Shown: positions 7,643-15,809, counted from the first letter of the stretch. The stretch is 64,000 nucleotides of DNA from Metarhizobium sp017305935 (GCF_029601685.1 NZ_JARRIR010000006.1:308538-372537); one strand, 5' to 3'. Numbers and translations: made by a program. The notes: a model not told the origin generated them from the letters alone.

Positions 7643-9346
7643 TCAGGCGCTCTGGCGGAAGGCGTCGTCGTCTTCGTCGGGGCCACCCATGCTGAGATCG
7701 AGGGCGAAACCCTTGACCCGCGCTTGCTGGGCGGCGACCGTCTGGGCGGGGACTGCCCTTGCCTGCGGCTTAGCCATCTGCTTGATCGGGCGGACGGCGC
7801 CCTTGGCGGCGGCGGCTTTGCGCTGCGGCTTGATGCTCGCGCCGCCGTCCTCGACCTTGAAGAAGGCGATGGAGGTCTGCAGTTCTTCGGCCTGGGCGGC
7901 GAGTTCTTCCGACGTCGCCGACATCTGCTCGGAGGCGCCGGCATTCTGCTGCGTCACCTTGTCGAGTTGCTGGATCGCCTCGTTGATCTGCGAGGCACCG
8001 ATATCCTGCTCGCGGCAGGCGGCGGTGATTTCCGAGACCAGTTCGGCCGTCTTGCGGATATCCGGAACCAGACGGGTCAGCATCTCGCCGGCCTCCTGGG
8101 CAGCCTTGACGGTATCGCCCGACATGCCGCTGATTTCGGCAGCGGCGGATTGCGAGCGTTCGGCGAGCTTACGCACTTCCGAAGCGACGACCGCGAAACC
8201 CTTGCCATGCTCACCGGCACGCGCTGCCTCGACGGCGGCGTTGAGGGCGAGGAGGTCGGTCTGGCGGGCGATTTCCTGCACGATCGAAATCTTTTCGGCA
8301 ATCGTACGCATGGCGGAGACGGCGCGGTTGACGGCATCGCCCGAGGCCTCCGCATCCTTGGCAGACTGGCGGGCGATCTTCTCGGTCTGGGCGGCGTTGT
8401 CTGCGTTCTGCTTGATGTTGGCGGCCATTTCCTCCATCGAGGCGGAGGCCTCTTCGGCGGATGCAGCCTGCTCGGTCGCACCTTGGCTGACCTGTTCTGA
8501 CGAGGCCGAAAGCTGCTGGCTGCCCGCGGAGACGTTTTCCGACGCCGAGAGCGCATCGCCAACGACGCCGCGCAGACGCTCGATCATCGAGTCGACATAA
8601 GAGAGCAGGTCGCCGATTTCATCCTGACCTTTGTGTTCAGGAGCGCGCGTCAGGTCGCCTTCGGCAACCGAACGCACGGCCTCGCTGGCGCGGCGCAGCC
8701 CGCGGGAGATCGACAGGATGATCCACAGCGCGGCGGCGGCGGCGATCAACGTCGAAGCGGCCAGCAGGCTCATCAGCGTCAGGCGGCTGTTCTCATAGGT
8801 GGTGATCGCGGCCTGGAGATCTTCCTTCTGCCGCTCACCGTTGAAGGCGACGAGATCCGACAGCGCCTTGACGGCGGTTTCGCGCGCTTCGCGCATCGGG
8901 CCGTTGGCCATCTGGATGGCGAGTGCATCGTTGTTCTGACGGGCAGCGGTCTGAAGATCGGCCATCTGGTTCCAGTAAAGTGGCCATTTCTGTTCGAAAT
9001 CCTTCAGTATCGCCCGGCCGGCTTCGGTGGACAGCCTCGCGCGAACATCCTCGCTCGCCGTCACGATCCACCGGTTGTCCTCGGCCATCGACTTCGTCAA
9101 TGCGTCGATTTCAGCCACATCGGAGCTGAGCAGCATCTGGCGCATGGTGTTGGAGATGCGGGTCGCCGCCGTCTGCATTTCGCTCAGTTCGATGCTGTTG
9201 GCCGCACGGAGATTGACGACGCGATCCATCTTGTCATTGAGGTCGGCGAGGCTTCCGACGGCGATGAACATGCTGACGCCGGATAGCGCGATGACTGCCG
9301 CGAAGGTGGTTACGAGTTTTGCTTTGATCGTGACGCGCATGGTCAA
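7643..9346 (-). CDS. Methyl-accepting chemotaxis protein with a single HAMP domain
   Basis: A 567-residue receptor. TM1 is about 8-30, the helical periplasmic region about 31-188, TM2 about 189-212 and one HAMP about 213-262, followed directly by the methylation/signalling helices (about 266-499) and a 68-residue tail. The tail ends in the same GFALDLSMGGPDEDD motif as its neighbour. Compared with the receptor at 5634-7460, the periplasmic domain is different and the second HAMP unit is absent, while the signalling domain is essentially identical. It starts 43 bp after the cheW stop at 9390. Its ligand is unknown. Confidence 0.95.
   Translation of the reverse strand: MTMRVTIKAKLVTTFAAVIALSGVSMFIAVGSLADLNDKMDRVVNLRAANSIELSEMQTAATRISNTMRQMLLSSDVAEIDALTKSMAEDNRWIVTASEDVRARLSTEAGRAILKDFEQKWPLYWNQMADLQTAARQNNDALAIQMANGPMREARETAVKALSDLVAFNGERQKEDLQAAITTYENSRLTLMSLLAASTLIAAAAALWIILSISRGLRRASEAVRSVAEGDLTRAPEHKGQDEIGDLLSYVDSMIERLRGVVGDALSASENVSAGSQQLSASSEQVSQGATEQAASAEEASASMEEMAANIKQNADNAAQTEKIARQSAKDAEASGDAVNRAVSAMRTIAEKISIVQEIARQTDLLALNAAVEAARAGEHGKGFAVVASEVRKLAERSQSAAAEISGMSGDTVKAAQEAGEMLTRLVPDIRKTAELVSEITAACREQDIGASQINEAIQQLDKVTQQNAGASEQMSATSEELAAQAEELQTSIAFFKVEDGGASIKPQRKAAAAKGAVRPIKQMAKPQARAVPAQTVAAQQARVKGFALDLSMGGPDEDDDAFRQSA
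7852..8586 (-). repeat. Receptor signalling-domain repeat, copy B
   Basis: Partner of copy A (5849-6583), in the same orientation and 2003 bp away. The encoded 234 residues differ at one position (AEISG here, AEISA in copy A). Confidence 0.85.
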
Positions 9347-9389
9347 ATTCCTTTTTTGTGGCTGCTCACAGTCCGGCTCTGTACTGACG

Positions 9390-9881
9390 TCACTTTTCGG
9401 CCTGGGTGGAAAAAATTACTTCAAGATCGGGAACAATGATGAAATCCGTGCCACGCTTGACGAGGCAGGAAATGAAGTCGGCCCGCCATTTCATGCCGAC
9501 GCTGGGCGGAAGCTCGGACGCTGTTCTTGCCAGCGTCGTCACCTCGTTCACCTTGTCGGTGCGGATGCCGATCAGGTTGATTTCGCCGTCGAATTCCATT
9601 TCGATGACGATAATGCGGCTGTCGATGGTGGCCTTCACCGCCTCCATGCCGAAAGCAATGCGGATATCGGCGAGCGGAATGATCCGGCCGCGGAAATTGA
9701 TGACCGATCCGACGAAATCCTTGGCGCCCGGCACCGGCGTTTCCGGCACGAGATCGAGGATTTCGCGGACGATGACCGCCTCCAGCGCAAAGGTTTCGCC
9801 GGCGATGTCGAAGGTCAGGACTTCGATTTCCTCGGCATCGCGCCACACGGCGTCGGGGACTTTTCTGAGCGGCTGGTTCAT
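9390..9881 (-). CDS. cheW: Chemotaxis coupling protein CheW (proximal copy)
   Basis: Second CheW adaptor of the operon, 163 residues. The CheW domain starts at VLTFDIAGETFALEAVIVRE and includes the conserved FVGSVINFRGRIIPLADIR core. Its start overlaps the cheA stop by 4 bp, so it is probably translationally coupled to the kinase and expressed with it. It is only moderately similar to the other cheW at 5149-5631. Confidence 0.95.
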   Translation of the reverse strand: MNQPLRKVPDAVWRDAEEIEVLTFDIAGETFALEAVIVREILDLVPETPVPGAKDFVGSVINFRGRIIPLADIRIAFGMEAVKATIDSRIIVIEMEFDGEINLIGIRTDKVNEVTTLARTASELPPSVGMKWRADFISCLVKRGTDFIIVPDLEVIFSTQAEK

Positions 9882-11893
9882 CCGGCGATACGCATCTGCG
9901 CCTCCTGCTGCTGGCCTGCCGCCACGAGGTGGACGACATCCAGAATGAGAGCGACGGAGCCATCCCCGAGGATGGTCGCACCGGAGAATGTCGCGACGTC
10001 ATGGTGCAGTTTCGACATGGCCTTGATGACCGTCTGGTGATCGCCGATGATCTGGTCGACCACCAGGCCGACACGCTCGGCGCCGGTGGAAATGACCACG
10101 ACTTTCTGGAACGGATCGGGCTTGGTGCCGGTGCGGAACAGATCCCGCAGGCGGATGAACGGCACAAGGCTGTCGCGCAGCGAGATGAAGGAACGGCCGC
10201 GCGAGCGCAGATCCTCTTCCAGCGACAATTCGAGGCATTCCTCGACCGCCGAGAGGGGAATGACATAACGACCGCCGCCAACGCGTACCAGCAGGCCTTC
10301 GATGATGGCGAGCGTCAGCGGAATACGCAGCGAGATTTCCGAACCTTCGCCGGGCACGGTCGAGACGTCGATGGCGCCGCGTAGCGCATCGATGGTCTTC
10401 TTGACCACATCCATGCCGACGCCGCGGCCGGAGAGATTGGTGACCGCCTGCGCCGTCGAGAAGCCGGGCTGGAAGATCAATTGCAGCACTTCCTGGTCGC
10501 TGAGCACCGCATTCGGGGCGATAAGGCCGGAAGATTCCGCCTTGGCGCGCACCCGGTCGCGATCGATGCCGCGCCCGTCGTCCTTGATGGTGATGATGAC
10601 TTCGCCGCTCGCCTGACGGGCCGAGAGCGTGACCCGGCCGGCCTGCGGCTTGCCGGAGGCCAGACGCTGCTCGGGGGTTTCCAGCCCGTGGTCGACGGAA
10701 TTGCGCACCAGATGCACCAGCGGATCGGCAAGGCGCTCGATGACGGTCTTGTCGACCTCGGTGGTCTCGCCTTCGGTGACCAGCTCGATGACCTTGCCGG
10801 TCTCGCGGGCGAGATCGTGGACAAGGCGGCGGAAGCGGCCGAACAACGTGCCGACCGGCACCATGCGCAGCACCATCATCGTATCGCGCAGCTCGCCCGA
10901 GAGCCGTTCGATGTCCTCGGAGACGGCGCGCATCTGGATATCGGCATGGCCGGCGAGCTGCCGCAGGCGCGACTGGGCGATGACAAGTTCGCCGACGCGG
11001 TCCATCAGTTCGTCGAGACGTTCGGCCGGCACACGCACGCTCTCGGCGGCGCGGTTCTGCTTGGCATCGGCGGCAGCGGGTGCGGCATCTTTCTGAACAG
11101 GCGCAGGCACAGCGGCGGGAACCGGGGCATTTTCCGTCAGTGTTGCACGTTCGGCGGCAACCGGCTGGGCCGCAACGGCCGGCTTTTCCGGCTGGATTGT
11201 GAAAGTTGCGGCCCGCAGCGGCGCGATATCCAGTTCCATATCGTCCATCACGAAGATGAACACGTCCTCGATCGCCGATTTCGGCTGGGCGGTGACGAGA
11301 TCGACGGTCCAGGCGGCGTGGAGGTCGCTGGGGTCGAGCACGTCGAGCGAGGGCAGAGTGGGGAAATCGACCTTGATCGTCGCCGTGCCGAGGTCGCGCA
11401 ACTCGTCGAGCAGGCCGAGCGGATTGGTGCCGTTGGCCATGGCGTTGCGCGGCAGGCTGAAGCGCACGCGCCAGGCGGCTTCCTTGGGTGCGGCCGGCGT
11501 GGCCGGCTCGCCATTCTTGACGGCCTCGACGGCGCGGTGCAGGTTGGCGAGGATCTTTGCCCCGACCGGCTCCAGCTCGTCGGAGGGGCGCTCGACCAGC
11601 AGGCGCATATGGTCCTTGGATTCGAGCACCACCGAGACGATCTCGACGGTGGCGGCGACCTCGCCCTTGCGCACCTTGTCGAAAACGGTCTCGCAATGAT
11701 GGGTGAAGGCCGCCAGCGCCTCGAAGCCGAACATCGCGCCCGATCCCTTCAGCGTATGCAGGCTGCGAAAGACCGCGTCGATCTGATCCTTGTTGGACAG
11801 ATCGTGCATGAGGTCGAGCAGGCCGATCTCGATCTGTTCGAGAAGCTCGGCCGCTTCGGTCCTGAACACTTGAATGGGATCGGGAAAACTCAT
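9878..11893 (-). CDS. cheA: Chemotaxis histidine kinase CheA
   Basis: Central kinase that phosphorylates CheY and CheB in response to receptors. The 671 residues show the P1 HPt domain (about 1-105) with phospho-acceptor H46 in RSLHTLKGSG. A P2-like region (about 140-225) and an Ala/Pro linker follow. P3 dimerisation is about 285-345. P4 ATPase is about 346-530, with the N box HLVRNSVDHGL (394-404), G1 DDGRGI (438-443) and G2 GRGVGMDVV (489-497). The CheW-like P5 is about 535-665. All kinase motifs look intact. It overlaps both cheY and cheW by 4 bp. Confidence 0.97.
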   Translation of the reverse strand: MSFPDPIQVFRTEAAELLEQIEIGLLDLMHDLSNKDQIDAVFRSLHTLKGSGAMFGFEALAAFTHHCETVFDKVRKGEVAATVEIVSVVLESKDHMRLLVERPSDELEPVGAKILANLHRAVEAVKNGEPATPAAPKEAAWRVRFSLPRNAMANGTNPLGLLDELRDLGTATIKVDFPTLPSLDVLDPSDLHAAWTVDLVTAQPKSAIEDVFIFVMDDMELDIAPLRAATFTIQPEKPAVAAQPVAAERATLTENAPVPAAVPAPVQKDAAPAAADAKQNRAAESVRVPAERLDELMDRVGELVIAQSRLRQLAGHADIQMRAVSEDIERLSGELRDTMMVLRMVPVGTLFGRFRRLVHDLARETGKVIELVTEGETTEVDKTVIERLADPLVHLVRNSVDHGLETPEQRLASGKPQAGRVTLSARQASGEVIITIKDDGRGIDRDRVRAKAESSGLIAPNAVLSDQEVLQLIFQPGFSTAQAVTNLSGRGVGMDVVKKTIDALRGAIDVSTVPGEGSEISLRIPLTLAIIEGLLVRVGGGRYVIPLSAVEECLELSLEEDLRSRGRSFISLRDSLVPFIRLRDLFRTGTKPDPFQKVVVISTGAERVGLVVDQIIGDHQTVIKAMSKLHHDVATFSGATILGDGSVALILDVVHLVAAGQQQEAQMRIAG

Positions 11894-12258
11894 TTTCCGA
11901 GGACCTTCCTGACGATCTTGACGAGATTTTCCGGGTCGAAGGGTTTGGTCAGCCAGCCGGTGGCGCCGGCGGCTTTCGCACGCGCCTTGAGGTCGGCATC
12001 CGATTCCGTGGTGAGGAAGATGATCGGCGTGCCCGTCAGGCTCGGCACCTTGCGGATTTCCTCGATCATGGTCAGGCCGTCCATGATCGGCATGTTGAGA
12101 TCGGTGACGATCAGGTCGAAGCTGTCGGCCTTGGCCTTGTCCAGCCCTTCCTGGCCATGCACCGCTTCGGTGACGTCGTAGCCCGCATTCGACAGGGCGA
12201 CACGGGTGGTCAGCCGGATGCTGGCGGAATCGTCAACGGTGAGAATACGCGCACTCAT
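11890..12258 (-). CDS. cheY: Single-domain response regulator CheY
   Basis: A 122-residue receiver domain with no output domain. The acidic pocket is D9/D10, the phospho-acceptor D53 lies in VTDLNMPIMDG, T83/T84 in FLTTESD and the conserved lysine K105 in LTKPFDP. The frame extends upstream, but the ATG at 12258 gives a normal CheY. It lies 5 bp after the STAS gene and overlaps cheA by 4 bp. It is the only stand-alone CheY in this operon, so it is probably the output of this pathway. Whether it acts on flagellar motors or another target cannot be told here. Confidence 0.95.
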   Translation of the reverse strand: MSARILTVDDSASIRLTTRVALSNAGYDVTEAVHGQEGLDKAKADSFDLIVTDLNMPIMDGLTMIEEIRKVPSLTGTPIIFLTTESDADLKARAKAAGATGWLTKPFDPENLVKIVRKVLGK

Positions 12259-12263
12259 ACTTA

Positions 12264-12587
12264 TCAAACCTCGCGATGGAGCCAGAACGATGCGTGTTCC
12301 GGCGAAACCTGGTCCAGAAAGCCTGCCCGCCGGAGGACGTCGAGCACGGCGCCCTCGGCAGGTGCCGAAAGCGTCAGCGTCTTGCCGACGACCCTTGCGT
12401 AAAGGCGGGCAGCCTCGATCATCTGGACGAAACTGAAATCGACCTCGCGGCACGCGGTGATGTCGAGCACCACGGCATCGCCGCCCAGAAGCGCCGCCAG
12501 TAGTTCCGGCTGCAACTCCTTGACGGTGCGGATGTTCGCCCTCTCGGGAAGACGTGTTTCGCTACGGTTTCTGCTGACGTCTGCCAT
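12264..12587 (-). CDS. STAS-domain protein, first gene of the che operon
   Basis: A 107-residue single STAS domain of the anti-anti-sigma-factor type. The central strand-loop-helix reads VVLDITACREVDFSFVQMI, where SpoIIAA-like proteins have a conserved phosphorylatable serine; a serine is present in DFS. C-terminal GFLDQ is also typical. The ATG at 12587 has a G-rich site upstream. As the promoter-proximal gene of the che operon it probably has a scaffold or switch role in this signalling system. No partner kinase of the SpoIIAB type is visible in the window. Confidence 0.85.
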   Translation of the reverse strand: MADVSRNRSETRLPERANIRTVKELQPELLAALLGGDAVVLDITACREVDFSFVQMIEAARLYARVVGKTLTLSAPAEGAVLDVLRRAGFLDQVSPEHASFWLHREV

Positions 12588-12924
12588 CCCAACCCCGCCG
12601 GTGACAATACTTTCAAATCGTCAACGAAGGTTTCATTTCAGGCTTAACAAAGGGTAAACGGGCACTACTCAAAGATGCCGCTTCTGTACCGAAACGCGTA
12701 TGAATTCTCGCCTGTTATTTCTTGGGATGCGGCGAAAACACCTGATTTCCAGGCCCATCGCGAAAGGAGGAATTCGAAGGGTTTGTTTCAGCCCACATTA
12801 ACATTAATGGCCGAAAACCGGCGCGAACAGCAGTTTTACCGCGCGGCACGCAGCTCTGTTTACCGGTTTTTTCCGGGACGATAGTATTTTCAAGTAATTC
12901 TAATAAACAAGCGAAGGTATCGCC
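12588..12924. promoter_or_regulatory. Divergent promoter region between the che operon and the receptor-like gene
   Basis: A 337-bp region markedly more A+T-rich than its surroundings. Short open frames in it (for example 12675-12884) have no ribosome-binding site or recognisable product. It must hold the promoters for both directions. It contains the CtrA-like motif listed separately and an ATTAACATTAAT stretch near 12797-12808. No clear -35/-10 pair could be assigned. Confidence 0.6.
12644..12658 (+). promoter_or_regulatory. Possible CtrA-type binding site
   Basis: TTAACAAAGGGTAAA matches the alphaproteobacterial CtrA consensus TTAA-N7-TTAA with one mismatch (TAAA in the second half). It is 57 bp upstream of the first che-operon gene. 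CtrA often controls motility and chemotaxis genes in this class. A single near-match in an A+T-rich region could be chance. Confidence 0.35.
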
Positions 12925-14664
12925 GTGCAAGCCAGCGCTAAACTTGTAAAAGACTTCGAAAACAACGACCGTGCCGCTCTGGATACCATGTTGCTTGGCG
13001 CCCACAGCCAGGTGGAGGCGCGTTTTCTCGACGGCGGCACGGTTCTTCTGTCGATCATGGACGTCATCGCCAAGCTGATCGGATCGCTCGACCGGCTGAC
13101 GGGCTCGCTCGACCAGGAGACGACGCAGGGCACGGTCGGCGGCATTCTGAAGACGGCGGAGCGGCTGGCGGCACTTCCTTCACGGGAGGCAGGACGCCAG
13201 GAAAGTTTCGAAACACTGTCGATGACGGCGGCCAAGATGCACAGCCATGTCTGTGACATGCAGGAGACGATGCGCTACCTGCGCACCTTCGCCCTGACTG
13301 CCAAGATCACCGGGGCCGGCATTCCGGATTTCGCCGGTTTCGCGGAAGAGATCCTCGAACGCATTCAGTCCGGTTCGTCGGAAGTCAACCGCTTCGCCTC
13401 CCAGCTCTCGACGCTGGATGCGCAGCTTCGCCGCGCCCGCGGCTTCGCCGCCACCATCGCCACCGAATATTCGAGGACCGTGCCGCAGATCGTCACCGAT
13501 CTCCGGGAAAACGCCGCCAAGGTCGGCACCCATCATCAGAAGCTCGGCAAGATCGCGCAGGACGTCTCGCGGCTGGCGCGCGGCGTTCAGTCCAAGATCG
13601 CCACCGTGCTTTCGGCGCTGCAGATCGGCGACATCACCCGCCAGCGCATCGAGCATGTGCAGGCGAGCTTCAGGCTTTACGAAGAGTTGGTCGCAAGCGA
13701 CGCGACGCTGAATGCCGACGCCAAGGCACGGATGATGAACGTCGTCTACCATCTCGCCGCCGCCCAGCTTGCCGAGATGGTCGAGGATTTCCAGCGCGAA
13801 AGCCGCAATGTCGTCAGGAACATGTCCGGTTTCGTCGACGACACCCGTCGCATCATGCAGCTTCGCGATGCGATGACACAAGGCGGCGACGGGCAGAATT
13901 TCCTGAGGACGCTGGAAGGCAGCGTCGAGGCGGGCGCGGCCCTTGTCGGGCGTGTCAAGGCGGCAAGCGGCGAAGCCGATCAGGTCGCCGCCTCGACAAC
14001 GGGCACGGCCAAGGATCTGCTGGCGGCGATCACGGTCATCCGCGCCATCAAGAGCGACATCAACTATATGGCGCTCAACACCAATCTGCGCTGCTCGCGG
14101 CTTGGCGAGGAAGCCCGCTCGATCAACGTCGTCACCGCCGAACTCAGGCTGTTCGCCGCCAAGCTGGAGGAATCCGCCGAAACGGTGGTGCAGCAGCTCA
14201 CCATTCTCGACGATGCCGCAAAGGGGCTTTCCGCCAACGGCGCCACCGGCGCCGACACCATCGACCAGCCGCTGGCCGACGCCCTGCAGATGATCCGCGA
14301 CGCCGGCGCGACGATGGACACGCATCTGGCCGAACTGGCCGCCGAAGGCGAGCAGATGTTCAACCAGGTGGGGCGCTCGATCAAGACGCTGGATTTTGAA
14401 AGCGAACTCGGCGATGTGCTGGAACGGTGCGCCGCGGAACTGGCGCATCTCGCCGGGCCTGACATCGCGGATATCTCCGACCTCGCCGCCAAGGCAGAGG
14501 AACTCGGCCAGCGCATCCACAAGACCTATACGATGGCGCAGGAGCGCAGCGTGCATCAGCATTTCCTGCCGGCGACCGCCGCGAGCGCGCCCGCCGTCGA
14601 GACCGCGCCGGCCGCATCGTCCGGCGACGACGAAGAAGATCTGTTCGCAGACGCGCTTTTCTGA
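12925..14664 (+). CDS. Soluble, degenerate receptor-like coiled-coil protein with a CheZ-like DxTxQ motif
   Basis: A 579-residue, almost entirely helical protein with no signal peptide or membrane segment. Residues about 365-410 follow the pattern of a receptor hairpin, but the tip is altered: NYMALNTNLRCSRLGE replaces the canonical LLALNAAVEAARAGE, removing the conserved glutamate. Residues 231-245 read ALQIGDITRQRIEHV; the spacing D236-x-T-x-Q240 equals the catalytic D-x-T-x-Q of the CheY phosphatase CheZ. The C-terminus is acidic (DDEEDLFADALF). GTG start with AAGG seven bases upstream. It is divergent from the che operon, so a role in that pathway, perhaps CheY dephosphorylation or array modulation, is inferred only. 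Confidence 0.75.
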   Translation: MQASAKLVKDFENNDRAALDTMLLGAHSQVEARFLDGGTVLLSIMDVIAKLIGSLDRLTGSLDQETTQGTVGGILKTAERLAALPSREAGRQESFETLSMTAAKMHSHVCDMQETMRYLRTFALTAKITGAGIPDFAGFAEEILERIQSGSSEVNRFASQLSTLDAQLRRARGFAATIATEYSRTVPQIVTDLRENAAKVGTHHQKLGKIAQDVSRLARGVQSKIATVLSALQIGDITRQRIEHVQASFRLYEELVASDATLNADAKARMMNVVYHLAAAQLAEMVEDFQRESRNVVRNMSGFVDDTRRIMQLRDAMTQGGDGQNFLRTLEGSVEAGAALVGRVKAASGEADQVAASTTGTAKDLLAAITVIRAIKSDINYMALNTNLRCSRLGEEARSINVVTAELRLFAAKLEESAETVVQQLTILDDAAKGLSANGATGADTIDQPLADALQMIRDAGATMDTHLAELAAEGEQMFNQVGRSIKTLDFESELGDVLERCAAELAHLAGPDIADISDLAAKAEELGQRIHKTYTMAQERSVHQHFLPATAASAPAVETAPAASSGDDEEDLFADALF

Positions 14665-14788
14665 TCCTTGCGGTCCGCGCGACCCCTTTGAATTGGGGAT
14701 CGGCGCGGGTTGCGTCCTTGACATTGCCGGCGGGAGACACGAGGGTCGCCCACATCCCCCGCGCCCGGAATCGATCAGGACAGCGACG

Positions 14789-15733
14789 TTGCGTATACTT
14801 CAGGAAGCCCATTTCCCCGAACTGCCGAACTATTATCGCGGCAAGGTCCGCGAAAATTACGACCTGCCGGACGGGCGGCGCATCATCATTTCCACCGATC
14901 GCCTCAGCGCCTTCGACCGCATCCTCACCTGCATCCCCTACAAGGGCCAGGTGCTGACCCAGACGGCGCGCTACTGGTTCGAGAAGACCGGCGACATCTG
15001 CCCCAATCACGTACTCGACTATCCCGATCCCAACGTGGTGATCGGCGAGCGGCTGGATATCCTGCCGGTCGAGGTGGTGGTGCGCGGCTATCTCGCCGGC
15101 ACCACCGGCACCTCGATCCTGACGCTGTACAGGAGGGGCGAACGCGAGATGTATGGCGTACGCCTGCCCGAGGGTATGCGCGACAACCAGAAGCTCGACC
15201 AGCCGATCATCACGCCGACCAGCAAAGCCTTCGATGGCGGCCATGACGAGCCGCTGACGCCGGCCGAGATCGTTTCCAAGGGCCTGCTGACGCAGGCGCA
15301 GTGGGATACGCTGTCGCGTTATGCGCTGGCGCTGTTCGCCCGCGGCCAGCAGATGGCCGCCGAGCGCGGCCTCATCCTCGTCGACACCAAGTACGAATTC
15401 GGCACCGACCGGAACGGCGCCATCAAGCTTGCCGACGAGATCCACACCCCCGACAGCAGCCGCTACTGGATCGCCGCCACCTATGACGCCGCCTTCCAGG
15501 CCGGCACGCGGCCGGAAAGCTTCGACAAGGATTTCGTGCGCGCCTGGGTGGCCGAGCGTTGCGACCCCTACAAGGACGAGATTCCCGAAATCCCAGGGCA
15601 ACTGGTGGAAGACACCTCCAAAGTCTACATCCGCGCCTTCGAGCAGATCACCGGCCAGACATTCGTGCCCGATGACAGTTTTGCCACGCCCCGCGACCGT
15701 GTCCGTGCCAATCTGGCGCCCTATTTTACCTAG
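14789..15733 (+). CDS. purC: Phosphoribosylaminoimidazole-succinocarboxamide synthase (long form)
   Basis: ATP-dependent ligation of aspartate to CAIR, giving SAICAR in purine synthesis. The 314-residue protein shows the SAICAR synthetase signatures YRGKVRENYDL (nucleotide-binding N-lobe), STDRLSAFD, EVVVRGYLAGTTG, and LILVDTKYEFG with LADEIHTPDSSRYW. It is the longer type, like yeast Ade1, rather than the roughly 240-residue short type. The frame is open far upstream, but the TTG at 14789 with AGGA eight bases before it gives the natural N-terminus RILQEAHFPELPNYYRGK. It is monocistronic, between the receptor-like gene and the TetR gene. Confidence 0.93.
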   Translation: MRILQEAHFPELPNYYRGKVRENYDLPDGRRIIISTDRLSAFDRILTCIPYKGQVLTQTARYWFEKTGDICPNHVLDYPDPNVVIGERLDILPVEVVVRGYLAGTTGTSILTLYRRGEREMYGVRLPEGMRDNQKLDQPIITPTSKAFDGGHDEPLTPAEIVSKGLLTQAQWDTLSRYALALFARGQQMAAERGLILVDTKYEFGTDRNGAIKLADEIHTPDSSRYWIAATYDAAFQAGTRPESFDKDFVRAWVAERCDPYKDEIPEIPGQLVEDTSKVYIRAFEQITGQTFVPDDSFATPRDRVRANLAPYFT

Positions 15734-15770
15734 AGTTGACCTTGTGCGCCCAAAGCGCCAGACTCAGCTA

Positions 15771-15785
15771 CTAAGGGACCCTTAG
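15771..15785. promoter_or_regulatory. Palindromic operator candidate upstream of the tetR-type gene
   Basis: Perfect dyad CTAAGGG-A-CCCTTAG, 7-bp arms around one central base, 49 bp before the TetR start codon. Position and symmetry fit an autoregulatory TetR operator. Confidence 0.6.
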
Positions 15786-15790
15786 CATAA

Positions 15791-15809
15791 CCGGGCCGTT
15801 CCGGCCCGG
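15791..15809 (+). terminator. Hairpin between purC and the tetR-type gene
   Basis: 7-bp stem CCGGGCC (15791-15797) and GGCCCGG (15803-15809) with a 5-nt loop, without a following T run. It may end purC transcripts weakly, or be part of the regulator's leader. Confidence 0.35.

Noticed and set aside
5634..9346. The two receptor genes as an assembly duplication
   Set aside because: The periplasmic domains, HAMP content and tails clearly differ, and neighbouring cheW genes are divergent, so these are two real genes.
12675..13005. Two short overlapping frames in the che divergent promoter region
   Set aside because: No ribosome-binding sites, no family resemblance, and they sit in A+T-rich promoter DNA.
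13180..14724. Minus-strand frame opposite the receptor-like gene
   Set aside because: Shadow of the 12925-14664 gene, whose heptad-rich helical product and ribosome-binding site are convincing.
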